From JARRON01 sp037383845 (GTDB taxonomy: Bacteria > Pseudomonadota > Gammaproteobacteria > Steroidobacterales > XN24), in assembly GCA_037383845.1 (NCBI GenBank), contig JARRON010000006.1, forward strand, positions 34,130 through 98,129: a stretch of 64,000 nucleotides of DNA. The letters are read 5' to 3'. A program made the translations under genes and the position numbers. The notes under the pieces were generated by a model. The model was not told the origin of the DNA and searched no databases. It was given only the letters and a program-made list of their open reading frames with translations. Positions 43,966-52,621 of the stretch are shown here, one piece after another (positions within the stretch are counted from its first letter, which is position 1; every line of letters begins with the position of its first letter).

Positions 43966-45675
43966 CTAGTAGCCCGCGGCGTGGCCGTCCTTGCGGGACT
44001 CCGAAGCGCCGATCCAGACGCCGTTGGACGGGTTACGGCCGATGGCCTGGTAGCCGCCGTAGCCGCCGTCGTTCTTCACCTCGACCCGGTGGCCCCGGCG
44101 CCGCAGCTCGGCCAGGGCGGCCTCCGGGAAACCTGTCTCGACCACGACACTGCCGCCGTCGGTCATGCTCTCGCCCGTGGGCTGGCTGGAGCCGTTATGG
44201 CGGACGCGCGGCGCGTCGCCGGCGGCCTGCAGGTCCATCCCGAAATCGATGATGTTGACCAGCACCTGGACGTGACCCTGGGGCTGCATGCCCCCGCCCA
44301 TCACCCCGAAGCTCAGCCACGGCTCGCCGTTCCGGGTGACGAAGGCAGGGATGATGGTGTGGAAGGGGCGCTTGCCCGGCTCGTACACGTTGGGATGGCC
44401 CGGCTCGAGACTGAAGAGCTCTCCCCGGTCCTGGAGGATGAAGCCCAGTCCCGGCGGCGTCATGCCCGAACCCATGCCCCGGTAATTGCTCTGGATGAGG
44501 GAGACCATGTTGCCGTCCGCGTCCGCCACCGTGAGGTAGATCGTGTCGCCGTCCTCCAGGGCTTCCGGGTCCCCGGGCGGGTAGACGTCCGCCGCCTTGT
44601 CCATGTTGATGAGGGCCCGGCGCCGCGCCGCGTACTCGTCGGAGATCAGCGCCTGGACCGGGGCCGGCGAGAAATCCGGGTCCGCGTAGAAACGCGCCCG
44701 GTCCTCGAAGGCGAGCTTCTTGGCCTCGATGAGCAGGTGCATGTAGTCCGCGCTGCCGAAGCCCATGGAGGCCAGATCGTAGGCCTCCAGGACCTGGAGC
44801 ATCTGCAGAGCGGCGATCCCCTGGCCGTTCGGAGGCAGCTCCCACACGCGGTAACCCCGGTAATCCACGGACACCGGTTCCACCCATTCCGACTCGTGGC
44901 TGGCCATGTCCTCGTGGGAAAGGAAACCTCCGTTGGCCTGCATATATTCCGCGATGGTCCGCGCCATGTCGCCTTCGTAGAACACGTCCCGGCCCTCGCG
45001 GGCAATACGCTCATAGGTGCTGGCCAGGGCCGGATTGCGGAAGATCTCCCGCTCCGCCGGCGCCTTGCCGCCCGGCATGAACACTTCACTGAAGCCGGGG
45101 TATTCCTTGAGGAGCTCCGCGTTCCTCGCCCAGTAGTAGGCGATCACCCCGGAGACGGGGAACCCCTCCCTGGCGTGGCGGATGGCCGGGGCCAGTATCT
45201 CCTCCATGGAAAGCTTTCCGAAGCGGCCGTGGAGCTGGAACCATGCGTCCACGGTGCCGGGCACGCTCACGGGCAGGGGTCCCCGGGGCGGGATGCTGTC
45301 GTAGCCGTTGTCCTCGAACCATTTCAGGGTGAGCGACTTCGGCGACCGGCCGCTTCCGTTCAGGCCGTGCAGGGTCTTCGTCTCCGCGTCCCAGACGATG
45401 GCGAAGAGGTCTCCCCCGATGCCGCAGCCGGTGGGCTCCATCAGTCCCAGGGCCGCGTTGGCGGCGATGGCAGCGTCCACCGCGCTGCCACCGGCCTGCA
45501 GGATTTCAACGGCCACCTGGGTGGCCAGGGGCTGGCTCGTGGCGGCCATGCCGTTGACCGACAGGACCTCGGATCGGGTAACGAAATCGGGACCGGTCAC
45601 CCGGTCTGCGCTCATGGTCATCGGGCTCACCGTGAAGAGGGCCAGGGCGGTGGCGATTGTGGTCGCGCGGGGCAT
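43966..45675 (-). CDS. ggt: Exported gamma-glutamyltransferase family protein
   Basis: A 569-residue N-terminal-nucleophile hydrolase that cleaves gamma-glutamyl bonds such as those of glutathione and self-processes into two subunits. The signal peptide is visible in MPRATTIATALALFTVSPMTMSA. Family segments: ATSQPLATQVAVEILQAGGSAVDAAIAANA, TGCGIGGDLFAIVWD, the cleavage/nucleophile Thr region in GDTIYLTVADADGNMVSLIQSNY, and GLGFILQDRG. The last features resemble the YwrD-like branch rather than classical E. coli Ggt. ATG 45675 is preferred because GGAG lies 6 bases before it; ATG 45681 is alternative. Confidence 0.9.
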   Translation of the reverse strand: MPRATTIATALALFTVSPMTMSADRVTGPDFVTRSEVLSVNGMAATSQPLATQVAVEILQAGGSAVDAAIAANAALGLMEPTGCGIGGDLFAIVWDAETKTLHGLNGSGRSPKSLTLKWFEDNGYDSIPPRGPLPVSVPGTVDAWFQLHGRFGKLSMEEILAPAIRHAREGFPVSGVIAYYWARNAELLKEYPGFSEVFMPGGKAPAEREIFRNPALASTYERIAREGRDVFYEGDMARTIAEYMQANGGFLSHEDMASHESEWVEPVSVDYRGYRVWELPPNGQGIAALQMLQVLEAYDLASMGFGSADYMHLLIEAKKLAFEDRARFYADPDFSPAPVQALISDEYAARRRALINMDKAADVYPPGDPEALEDGDTIYLTVADADGNMVSLIQSNYRGMGSGMTPPGLGFILQDRGELFSLEPGHPNVYEPGKRPFHTIIPAFVTRNGEPWLSFGVMGGGMQPQGHVQVLVNIIDFGMDLQAAGDAPRVRHNGSSQPTGESMTDGGSVVVETGFPEAALAELRRRGHRVEVKNDGGYGGYQAIGRNPSNGVWIGASESRKDGHAAGY

Positions 45676-45960
45676 CGACATCTCCGGCAAATGCCCCCCA
45701 TGATGCCCCACGCCGATACCCCCTGTTAAGGCGAGCACGCAGTCGGGCGGATCGGCATTGCCGCCCAGGCGTGGTGGCGCCGGAGCGGCCTGAACGTGGC
45801 GGACGAACTCGCCGCCCCCGGTCTCACCGTGCGCAGGCCCTCCCCGCGGGACGTGGCGGAATAGGCGGCGGGCGCCGACAGGGACGTCGACGGAGTCGTG
45901 GAAGCCACGGAAAATGCCGGACTGGCTCGCCGGGCCGCCCGGCTGGGGCCGGTGGCTGCA
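45676..45960. other. Intergenic stretch with a possible decayed reading frame
   Basis: Between ggt and the lipoprotein gene there are 285 bases. On the plus strand, from 45730, one frame reads a protein-like stretch (RIGIAAQAWWRRSGLNVADE and LAAPGLTVRRPSPRDVAE), then TAG at 45862, then continues (DVDGVVEATENAGLARRAARLG) until it runs antisense into the next gene. Its composition looks like coding DNA of this genome, but there is no start codon context and a TAA lies just before it. I could not identify a family. Confidence 0.25.
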
Positions 45961-46839
45961 TCAAGGGCTGAACAGCACCGCGCGCCCGCCCGGATAATCC
46001 ACCAGCAGCCGCCGGTTCTCCAGGGCGCCGTAGCCCAGGATGCCGTCCCGCCCGGCCGCCGGGTCCGCCGGGAATCGCTCCCCGTCGCAGCCGGCAGCCT
46101 CGATGTCCACCTGCTGGCCGCCGACGACGATCTGCCTGGCCTCGCCGGGGACATCCAGGCATGCGGCGCCGGCCCAGGCGACTTCCAGCTGGAGCCTGAA
46201 CACCTCGCCGGCGCCCGGACCGGCACGGCGGACTTCCACATAGGGCCGGCGATCGAGAATCGCCAGCCGCATCACTTCCTGGTGAAGGGGGATGTCCACG
46301 GCGCGGGAACGCAGGAGGGACACGGTACCTGCTGCCGGGTCCAGTTCCACCGGCGTCCGCCGGAACAGGTCGTAGCCCAGGAGTCCGGCAGCCCCTCCCC
46401 CTGGCCTGGCGTGAGGCCAGGCCGACTCATCCACGATCAGCAGCGACTGATCCCGCAGCACGAGCGCTCCCAGGGACAGCCGGCGGTTGTGAACCAGTCG
46501 TCCCCGGGCCACGCCGGGCAGCAGGCCGGCGGTGGACTCTTCCGGGGCGAAAAAGACACCGCCCTGGCCCGGGAGCCGGGCGCCGGTGACGGCGATGGCC
46601 GCCGCGGCGTTCTGCAGGAGAAACGGCACGGGCGGGCTGCCGTCCACGGACACGCCCACCCAGGGCTGGCCGCTGCCGGACGCCAGCAGCGGCAGCTCGA
46701 CCCGGGCTACGCCGGGGGGCCAGTCCACAGGGGTGCCGTCGTTGGCGTGGGCCAGCCTGAGCTCGTCCACGCGCTCGCAGCCGGCCATGGACGCCAGCGT
46801 CAGCAGGAGCAGCAACGCGCGTCCGATGAGCCCCATCAC
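45961..46839 (-). CDS. Retropepsin-like lipoprotein lacking the catalytic Asp
   Basis: A 292-residue lipoprotein with a signal peptide ending in LASMAGC (lipid Cys at about 21). The body has two lobes typical of single-chain aspartic proteases: PVPFLLQNAAAA followed later by GLLGYDLFRRTPVELDP and then GILGYGALENRRLLVDYPGGRAVLF. In active enzymes the first loop reads FLLDTGA; here it is FLLQNAA, so the catalytic Asp-Thr-Gly is absent. It is therefore probably a non-catalytic binding protein. Its start lies 7 bases after the GNAT gene. Confidence 0.7.
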   Translation of the reverse strand: MMGLIGRALLLLLTLASMAGCERVDELRLAHANDGTPVDWPPGVARVELPLLASGSGQPWVGVSVDGSPPVPFLLQNAAAAIAVTGARLPGQGGVFFAPEESTAGLLPGVARGRLVHNRRLSLGALVLRDQSLLIVDESAWPHARPGGGAAGLLGYDLFRRTPVELDPAAGTVSLLRSRAVDIPLHQEVMRLAILDRRPYVEVRRAGPGAGEVFRLQLEVAWAGAACLDVPGEARQIVVGGQQVDIEAAGCDGERFPADPAAGRDGILGYGALENRRLLVDYPGGRAVLFSP

Positions 46840-46846
46840 CGTGATA

Positions 46847-47401
46847 TCAGAACGGGATTCGCTCGTCCCGGATCGGGAACGTCACCCGGATGCTGCCGGC
46901 CTCGCGGTTGTGTTTCAGCTCGTAGCCGGAGTGCTCGAAAACCTCCAGCATCTTGGTGTTGCTGGCCATCATCTCCGCCTCGAACAACTCGATGTTGTTG
47001 AGACGGGCAATACGGATAAGGTGCTTGAGCAGCTGTGTCGCCACCCCCCGGCCGTGGTAGTCGTCCCGGGTCAGGAAAGCCACCTCCGCACGCCGGGGTG
47101 ACTGCTCCGGCAGGATCTCGATATAGCGGCCAACGGCGACGAGGCCCTCCCTGGGCGATGCCACCTCGGCCACCAGGGCCGCGTGGTGATAGAAATCCAG
47201 GTGCGTGTAGTAATCCAGTTCCGCGTCGGTAAGGCTGGTCTTGTTCTCGAAGAACCGGAAGTAGCGCGAACGCTGGCTGCTGCGATTGAAGAGGTCCAGA
47301 AGGCCCTTGCGGTCCCACTCCCGCACTGCCCGTATGAAGAACGGCGTCCCGTCGATCATGTAGCCCAGTGCCCGGTACTGGTGGGGATCTTCGAGATTCA
47401 C
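46847..47401 (-). CDS. GNAT family N-acetyltransferase
   Basis: A 184-residue acetyltransferase. The acetyl-CoA-binding motif A is RDDYHGRGVATQLLKHLIRIARLNNI, followed by ELFEAEMMASNTKMLEVFEHSGYEL (motif B). The N-terminal part, FFIRAVREWDRKGLLDLFNRSSQRSRYFRFFENKTSLTDAELDYY, resembles the acetyltransferase domain of Pat-type protein lysine acetyltransferases. Here that domain stands alone without the acyl-CoA-synthetase-like or regulatory part. The substrate is unknown. Confidence 0.88.
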   Translation of the reverse strand: MNLEDPHQYRALGYMIDGTPFFIRAVREWDRKGLLDLFNRSSQRSRYFRFFENKTSLTDAELDYYTHLDFYHHAALVAEVASPREGLVAVGRYIEILPEQSPRRAEVAFLTRDDYHGRGVATQLLKHLIRIARLNNIELFEAEMMASNTKMLEVFEHSGYELKHNREAGSIRVTFPIRDERIPF

Positions 47402-47624
47402 TTCGGCTCCTGGCGCCCTGCTGGAATGCTGATGTTATCGAATGACGCCCGCCCGGACACGGGATTCGGCAATCCTTCCCGCCGGGGCCGAAGCTTGACC
47501 CGGTCCCGCGGCGATAGCGGGCTCCTCGTCGCGAGCCTCGAACCGGCACCGGCGGCGGGCCCGGCTTTTCGGGCATGATTCAGGGCCGGCAACGCGACGC
47601 CGGGCGTAAACCGTCCCGTCCGGC

Positions 47625-49010
47625 TCAGAGGTTCTCCTCGACGGGAACGCCGTCGCGCTTGTAGACCACACCGCCCTTCATTACGAAGTCGACATCCTGC
47701 AGCAGGTTCACGTACTCCAGCACGTCGCCCCGGACCGCGATGATGTCGGCCTTCTTGCCGGCCGAGACGGTGCCGAGCTCGTCGTCCACGCCCATCATCA
47801 CCGCCGGCCAGTACACGGCCGAGCGGATCACATCCATCACCGGCAGTCCCATCACCCGCACGAGTACGTCGAGCTCGTTCCAGGTGGACTGGCAGTGGAA
47901 TTTCATTGGGATTCCGCTGTCTGTGCCGACGAGGAAGACGACGCCGGCCTCGCGGAGCTGGGCGATCTTGCGCTTCAGCGTCGGTTTCCTCAGTGGGGTC
48001 AGCCGCGTATAGCCGAGCTGGCCAGGATTGGCGATGGAGGCCTTGATATCGGCGATGGTGTCCGGCTCGAGGCCGCGATGCCAGCAAGGGTCGTCGAGCT
48101 TTTCCGGGTTGGCAACGGTGCGGTCGAAATTCCACAGCCCCTCGACCGTCGGCGTCCAGTAAAGCGGGCCGCCGGCGACCCGGCCGGTGGCTGTCCGCTC
48201 GCGTAGCGCCGCGATGACGTCCGGCGGATACTCGGGCGCCGTCGTCAGGCCCGTATGCTCGAAATTGTCAACGCCGATCTCCAGCCCGACCCGAATCTCA
48301 TCGGGCCGGTGGGCGTGGGCCACGACCTTCATGCCCCGCTCGTGGGCCTCGTCCACGATAGCCTGGGCGACCTCTCGCGGCAGCTTGTCCTGGTCGATCA
48401 GCTTGACGATATCCATGCCCGCCTCGTGGAGCGTGCCGACCTTGTTTCGCGCATCCCGGACGGAGCTCACGGCCCAGCGATAAGCCTTCTGCCAGTCCTC
48501 GACCTCGGACTGCAGGAAGGGCCCCGAGGTGAACAACCGCGGGCCGGGAATCTCCCCGCTCTCGATCCGTTCCTTCACGGACCGGGACGCCTCGAGGGGC
48601 GCGCCCAGATCCCGCGCCGAAGTGACGCCGGCCAGCAGTAGCTGGACCGCGGAGGCGGGCATGATCTCCGCGGTAAAGCGGTCCAGGTAGTTCGCCTGCC
48701 AGTACGGGTAATCAGCGTGGCCGGTGATCATGAGGTGCGCATGGCTCTCCCAGAGGCCGGGGAGCACGTCCATGCCCTCCGTCGGGATCACCTCATAGCC
48801 CTCGGGAACCGCCAGGCTGCCGGTGGTGCCCACGGCGACGATGGTCTCGCCCTCCACGAGGATGACGCTGTCAGCGATCGGTGCGTGGCCGAAGCCATCG
48901 ATCAGCCGCCCGCCGACCAGCGCGGTACGGTCCTGCGCCTGGGCCGTGGCAGCCACCAGTGTGACCGCCGCAATCAGCAGCCGGGCAGACCGCGTGACGT
49001 TGCGTTTCAT
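47625..49010 (-). CDS. Secreted amidohydrolase (imidazolonepropionase/prolidase-like)
   Basis: A 461-residue metal-dependent hydrolase with an N-terminal signal peptide ending TAQAQ. Metal ligands of the amidohydrolase superfamily are present: HAHL in PGLWESHAHLM, a Lys in MDIVKLIDQDK that could be carboxylated, His in VVAHAHRPDE and NFEHTGL, and Asp in LVGTDSGIP. The C-terminal part (GTVSAGKKADIIAVRGD) is the usual beta-sandwich return. Relatives include periplasmic Xaa-Arg/Lys dipeptidases, so peptide hydrolysis is plausible. ATG 49010 has GGGAGTG upstream. Confidence 0.88.
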   Translation of the reverse strand: MKRNVTRSARLLIAAVTLVAATAQAQDRTALVGGRLIDGFGHAPIADSVILVEGETIVAVGTTGSLAVPEGYEVIPTEGMDVLPGLWESHAHLMITGHADYPYWQANYLDRFTAEIMPASAVQLLLAGVTSARDLGAPLEASRSVKERIESGEIPGPRLFTSGPFLQSEVEDWQKAYRWAVSSVRDARNKVGTLHEAGMDIVKLIDQDKLPREVAQAIVDEAHERGMKVVAHAHRPDEIRVGLEIGVDNFEHTGLTTAPEYPPDVIAALRERTATGRVAGGPLYWTPTVEGLWNFDRTVANPEKLDDPCWHRGLEPDTIADIKASIANPGQLGYTRLTPLRKPTLKRKIAQLREAGVVFLVGTDSGIPMKFHCQSTWNELDVLVRVMGLPVMDVIRSAVYWPAVMMGVDDELGTVSAGKKADIIAVRGDVLEYVNLLQDVDFVMKGGVVYKRDGVPVEENL

Positions 49011-49118
49011 GGGCACTCCCTCTCTGTCGGTTCTGACGCGATTACCAATGGCCCACGCCAGTCGCAAGGTTGCCGATGGTATCGGATGAGGCCTGACCGG
49101 ACACGGGGCGCGCAGAAG

Positions 49119-50007
49119 TCAGCGCGGCGGGACCCGTCCCGTGGGTACCCGGGTCGCCGCCCGGTCGCAGTGTGCGGCCTGATCGTCGAAGAAGATATGG
49201 GGCCGAAAGGCTTCCAGCACAGCGGTCTTGGACAGGCCACCGAGGAAAAAGGCCTCATCCACCACGACCCCCCAGGCCGCCAGCGTGCGGATGACGCGCT
49301 CGTGGGCGGGACCGCCCCGTGCCGTGACCAGGGCCGTGCGAATGGACGTGCCGCCGCTGGCCCGGGTGGCCGCCTGGAGAGAAGACAGCTTGTGCAGGAA
49401 GCGAGCGAAAGGCCCCTCGCCCAGGGGCACTCGTGCCTGCTCCGCCTCGTGCCGCGCAAATGCCTCCAGGCCCTGTTCCTGGAATATGCGCTCGGACTCG
49501 TCGGAGAACAGGATGGCGTCCCCGTCGAAAGCGATGCGGATCTCGTCGGCGGTCCCGGTGGGGTCCTCCGGGCGGTCGTAGACGAACGCCGCCGCCACCC
49601 GCGCTTCCAGGGCACGGCGCACGTCGTCCTCGTCCCTGGACAGGAAAAGATCCACGCTGAAGGCCCTCAGGTAAGGCGCCAGCGGCGCGCCCCCGGAGAG
49701 CGCGGCGCGGGTGATGTCCAGGCCGTGGTGACGAATCGAATTGAAGANNNNNNCTGGTCTCGGTGGAGTTGCGGGACATGACCACGACTTCCACCATTCG
49801 CGGCTCGCCGGGCGGGTTCAGGCCCAGGATGCCCTTGACTAGGGGGAACGCCGTGCCGGGGGCGAGGATCTCGTCCTCCCTTTCCATCTGCTCCCGTCGA
49901 TAAGCCTCCAGGCCCTCCCGCTGGAACAGGGCGTCCTCGCTGCGCAGGTCGAACAAGGCCCGGGACGAAATGCCGATGACGAGGCAGTCCTCCAGATCAA
50001 CCGGCAT
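49119..50007 (-). CDS. 5'-nucleotidase, NT5C1-like, interrupted by a six-N assembly gap
   Basis: A cytosolic 5'-nucleotidase family protein of about 296 residues. Upstream of the gap the frame reads MPVDLEDCLVIGISSRALFD and ends VVVMSRNSTET. Downstream, after a frame change, it continues FNSIRHHGLDITRAALSGGAP, then IAFDGDAILFSDESERIFQ and a HAD-like FLGGLSKTAVLEAFRPHIFFDDQ. Between the last Thr and FNSI the family has four residues (12 bases), but the assembly shows ten bases including six Ns, so the gap is two bases too short and the apparent frameshift is an artefact. ATG 50007 has GGGGGAG upstream. Confidence 0.85.
49748..49753. other. Assembly gap (six N)
   Basis: Six undetermined bases inside the 5'-nucleotidase gene. 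From the reading frame on either side, the true length is most likely eight bases. Confidence 0.95.
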
Positions 50008-50070
50008 GACGCGCACTCCCCCCATCGGCGTGGCCGCCGAACGGCCGGCGCGCCGGCATCCCGGAAACGC

Positions 50071-50094
50071 AAAGGCCGGGCAGAGCCCGGCCTT
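50071..50094 (-). terminator. Intrinsic terminator of the ribosomal-protein superoperon
   Basis: Read on the minus strand, AAGGCCGGGC (50094-50085) and GCCCGGCCTT (50081-50072) form a perfect 10-base stem with a 3-base loop, starting 26 bases after the rplQ stop. It is followed by a short T-containing stretch (TGCGTTTCC). The nearby 5'-nucleotidase lies on the same strand, so the hairpin separates it from the ribosomal genes. Confidence 0.85.
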
Positions 50095-50120
50095 GCAGAG
50101 GTGTCGCGGGAGTCACGGCC

Positions 50121-50495
50121 TTACTCGGCAGCAGACTCCGGCTGGTCCACCAGCTGGACAATGGCCATGGGGGCCGAGTCGCCGGGCCGGTAACCCATTT
50201 TCAGGATGCGGAGGTAACCGCCCTGGCGCTCCTGGTAACGGGGGCCGAGCTCGTTAAAGAGCTTGCCGACGACTTCCCTGTCCCGCAACCGGTCAAAGGC
50301 GCGGCGGCGGCGGGCCACGTCGTCCGTCTTGGCCATGGTGATCAGGGGCTCCACGACCCGCCGAAGTTCCTTGGCCTTGGGCACGGTGGTCCGGATAGTC
50401 TCGTGCCGGATGAGCGACGAGGCCATGTTCCTCATCATCGCCCGGCGGTGGGGACTGTTGCGGCTCAGCTGCCGCCCGGCATTACGGTGACGCAT
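50121..50495 (-). CDS. rplQ: 50S ribosomal protein L17 (bL17)
   Basis: The last gene of the alpha operon. The 124-residue protein begins MRHRNAGRQLSRNSPHRRAM, the invariant L17 start, and contains TTVPKAKELRRVVEPLITMAK. It surrounds helices of 23S rRNA near the exit tunnel. It follows rpoA by 35 bases and is closed by a hairpin terminator. Confidence 0.98.
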   Translation of the reverse strand: MRHRNAGRQLSRNSPHRRAMMRNMASSLIRHETIRTTVPKAKELRRVVEPLITMAKTDDVARRRRAFDRLRDREVVGKLFNELGPRYQERQGGYLRILKMGYRPGDSAPMAIVQLVDQPESAAE

Positions 50496-50530
50496 GGTCG
50501 TTTACCCGATGTTTGTGTCGCGCCTGGACG

Positions 50531-51529
50531 TCAGGCGAGGCGATCTTCGTCGTGTCGCAGGCTGGCCGGCGGCCAGTTGTCCAGCCGCATGCCAAGCTGG
50601 AGGCCGTGGCTCTCCAGGACCTGCTTGATCTCGGTGAGCGACTTCTTGCCCAGGTTCGGGGTGCGCAGCAGCTCCACCTCGGTCTTCTGGACCAGGTCGC
50701 CGATGTAGTTGATGTTCTCCGCCTTCAGGCAGTTGGCGGAGCGAACCGTCAGCTCCAGCTCGTCCACGGGCTTGAGCAGGATGGGGTCGATGGTCTTCTC
50801 GCCCGGCTCGGGGCCGACGCCCTCGCCCTTGAGGTCCACGAACACGGCCAGCTGGTCCTTCAGGATGGCGCCGGCGCGACGGATCGCTTCCTCCGGATCG
50901 ATGGTGCCGTTGGTCTCGATGTCGATGATCAGCTTGTCCAGGTCGGTGCGCTGCTCCACGCGGGCGGCCTCGACGTTATAGGCCACGCGACGCACCGGGC
51001 TGAAGGAGGCGTCGAGCTTCAGCCGGCCGATGGGACCGGTCTGCTCCTCGAAGCTGGGCCGCTGGGTCACGGGCTGGTAGCCCCGGCCGCGGACGACCTT
51101 GAGGCGCATGGACAGGGCGCCCGCTTTTGTCAGGGTGGCAATGGGGAGATCCGGATTCACGATGTCGATGTCGTGGCTGGTCTCCAGGTCGCCAGCGGTA
51201 ACCAGACCCGGGCCCTTGCTGGACAGGGTGAGTTCCGCCTCGTCCCGGTGATGCATGGTGACGGCCAGCTGCTTGAGATTCAGCAGGATGTCCACCACGT
51301 CCTCCTGGACGCCCTCGATGCTGGTGTACTCGTGGAGCACGCCGTCGATCTCCGCCTCCACCACGGCACAGCCGGGCATGGAGGACAGGAGGATCCGCCG
51401 GAGCGCATTGCCCAGCGTGTGACCAAAGCCCCGCTCGAGAGGCTCGATGGTCACTTTCGCGCGGGTGCGGCCCTCGGGCTGTACCTTGACGACGCGCGGA
51501 CGCAAAAATTCAGTGACCGATGCCTGCAT
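50531..51529 (-). CDS. rpoA: RNA polymerase alpha subunit
   Basis: A 332-residue alpha subunit. The N-terminal assembly domain has EPLERGFGHTLGNALRRILLSSMPG, and the C-terminal domain that contacts UP elements and activators such as Crp has LRTPNLGKKSLTEIKQVLESHGLQLGM. The order rpsM-rpsK-rpsD-rpoA-rplQ is the classical alpha operon. Confidence 0.98.
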   Translation of the reverse strand: MQASVTEFLRPRVVKVQPEGRTRAKVTIEPLERGFGHTLGNALRRILLSSMPGCAVVEAEIDGVLHEYTSIEGVQEDVVDILLNLKQLAVTMHHRDEAELTLSSKGPGLVTAGDLETSHDIDIVNPDLPIATLTKAGALSMRLKVVRGRGYQPVTQRPSFEEQTGPIGRLKLDASFSPVRRVAYNVEAARVEQRTDLDKLIIDIETNGTIDPEEAIRRAGAILKDQLAVFVDLKGEGVGPEPGEKTIDPILLKPVDELELTVRSANCLKAENINYIGDLVQKTEVELLRTPNLGKKSLTEIKQVLESHGLQLGMRLDNWPPASLRHDEDRLA

Positions 51530-51547
51530 TGGATCGTGCCTCGTGCG

Positions 51548-52168
51548 TTACTTGGAGTAGAGCTCGACGACCAGGTTCTCGTTGATGTCGGGCAGGATGT
51601 CATCCCGCGTCGGCAGCTGCTTGAACACGCCGGACATCTTGGACTGGTCCACTTCGACCCACTCGGGAAAACCGACCTGGCTGGCGATCTGCAGCGCGTT
51701 CTGGACGCGGAGCTGCTTCTTCGCCCGCTCCCGGACGCTGATCTCGTCGCCGGCAGCCACCTGGTACGAAGGAATGTTGACGACACTGCCGTTGACGGTA
51801 ATGCCCTTGTGGCCCACCAGCTGCCGCGCCTCGGCGCGGGTGGAGGCAAAGCCCATGCGGTAGACCACGTTGTCCAGCCGGCCCTCGAGCAGCTCCAGCA
51901 GGTTCTCGCCCGTGGAGCCCTTCTTCTGGGCGGCTTTCTTGTAGTAGTTGCGGAACTGCCTCTCGAGCACGCCGTACATGCGGCGCAGCTTCTGCTTCTC
52001 GCGCAGCTGAAGACCGTAGTCGGAGATCCGCGGCCGACGCTGAGGGGCGCCGCCCGGCGGCACCTCCAGCTTGCACTTGGACTCCAGCGGACGAACGCCG
52101 CTCTTCAGGAACAGGTCCGTGCCCTCCCGGCGGGAGAGCTTGCATTTGGGGCCGAGATATCTAGCCAT
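51548..52168 (-). CDS. rpsD: 30S ribosomal protein S4 (uS4)
   Basis: A primary 16S rRNA-binding protein, 206 residues, starting MARYLGPKCKLSRREG. The S4 RNA-binding domain is LDNVVYRMGFASTRAEARQLVGHKGITVNG. In E. coli, S4 represses the alpha operon by binding near rpsM; I did not recognise that pseudoknot here. Confidence 0.98.
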   Translation of the reverse strand: MARYLGPKCKLSRREGTDLFLKSGVRPLESKCKLEVPPGGAPQRRPRISDYGLQLREKQKLRRMYGVLERQFRNYYKKAAQKKGSTGENLLELLEGRLDNVVYRMGFASTRAEARQLVGHKGITVNGSVVNIPSYQVAAGDEISVRERAKKQLRVQNALQIASQVGFPEWVEVDQSKMSGVFKQLPTRDDILPDINENLVVELYSK

Positions 52169-52188
52169 ATTCCTTCAGCCTCCGGCTC

Positions 52189-52578
52189 TCAGACGCGCCG
52201 CTTCTTGGGCGGTCGGCAGCCGTTGTGCGGAATCGAGGTCACGTCCTCGATATTCGTGATCCGGTAGCCCACCGCGTTCAGGGAGCGCACCGCCGATTCG
52301 CGGCCGGGACCCGGCCCCTTGACCCGGACTTCCAGGTTCTTCAGTCCGTACTCCTGGGCGGCAGTGCCCGCCTTCTCCGCGGCCACCTGGGCGGCGAAGG
52401 GCGTGCTCTTCCGGGAGCCGCGGAACCCGCAGCCACCGGCCGTGGCCCAGGAAAGGGTGTTCCCCTGCCGGTCGGTGATGGTGATGATGGTGTTGTTGAA
52501 GGAGGCGTGGACATGGGCGATCCCGTCCAGCACCTGCTTCCTGACCTTCTTGCGAACCCTGGGGGTAGGCTTTGCCAT
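52189..52578 (-). CDS. rpsK: 30S ribosomal protein S11 (uS11)
   Basis: A 129-residue platform protein with HVHASFNNTIITITDRQGN and the C-terminal TSIPHNGCRPPKKRRV, which are invariant S11 features. It lies 43 bases after rpsM and 20 before rpsD. Confidence 0.98.
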   Translation of the reverse strand: MAKPTPRVRKKVRKQVLDGIAHVHASFNNTIITITDRQGNTLSWATAGGCGFRGSRKSTPFAAQVAAEKAGTAAQEYGLKNLEVRVKGPGPGRESAVRSLNAVGYRITNIEDVTSIPHNGCRPPKKRRV

Positions 52579-52621
52579 GCTTTAGAACCCTAGATCCTGG
52601 CTGACGCCGCGAGGGCCGCCG

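Noticed and set aside
49748..49753. Frameshifted pseudogene at the N run
   Set aside because: The frame change is explained by a gap two bases too short in the assembly, and both halves are well conserved.
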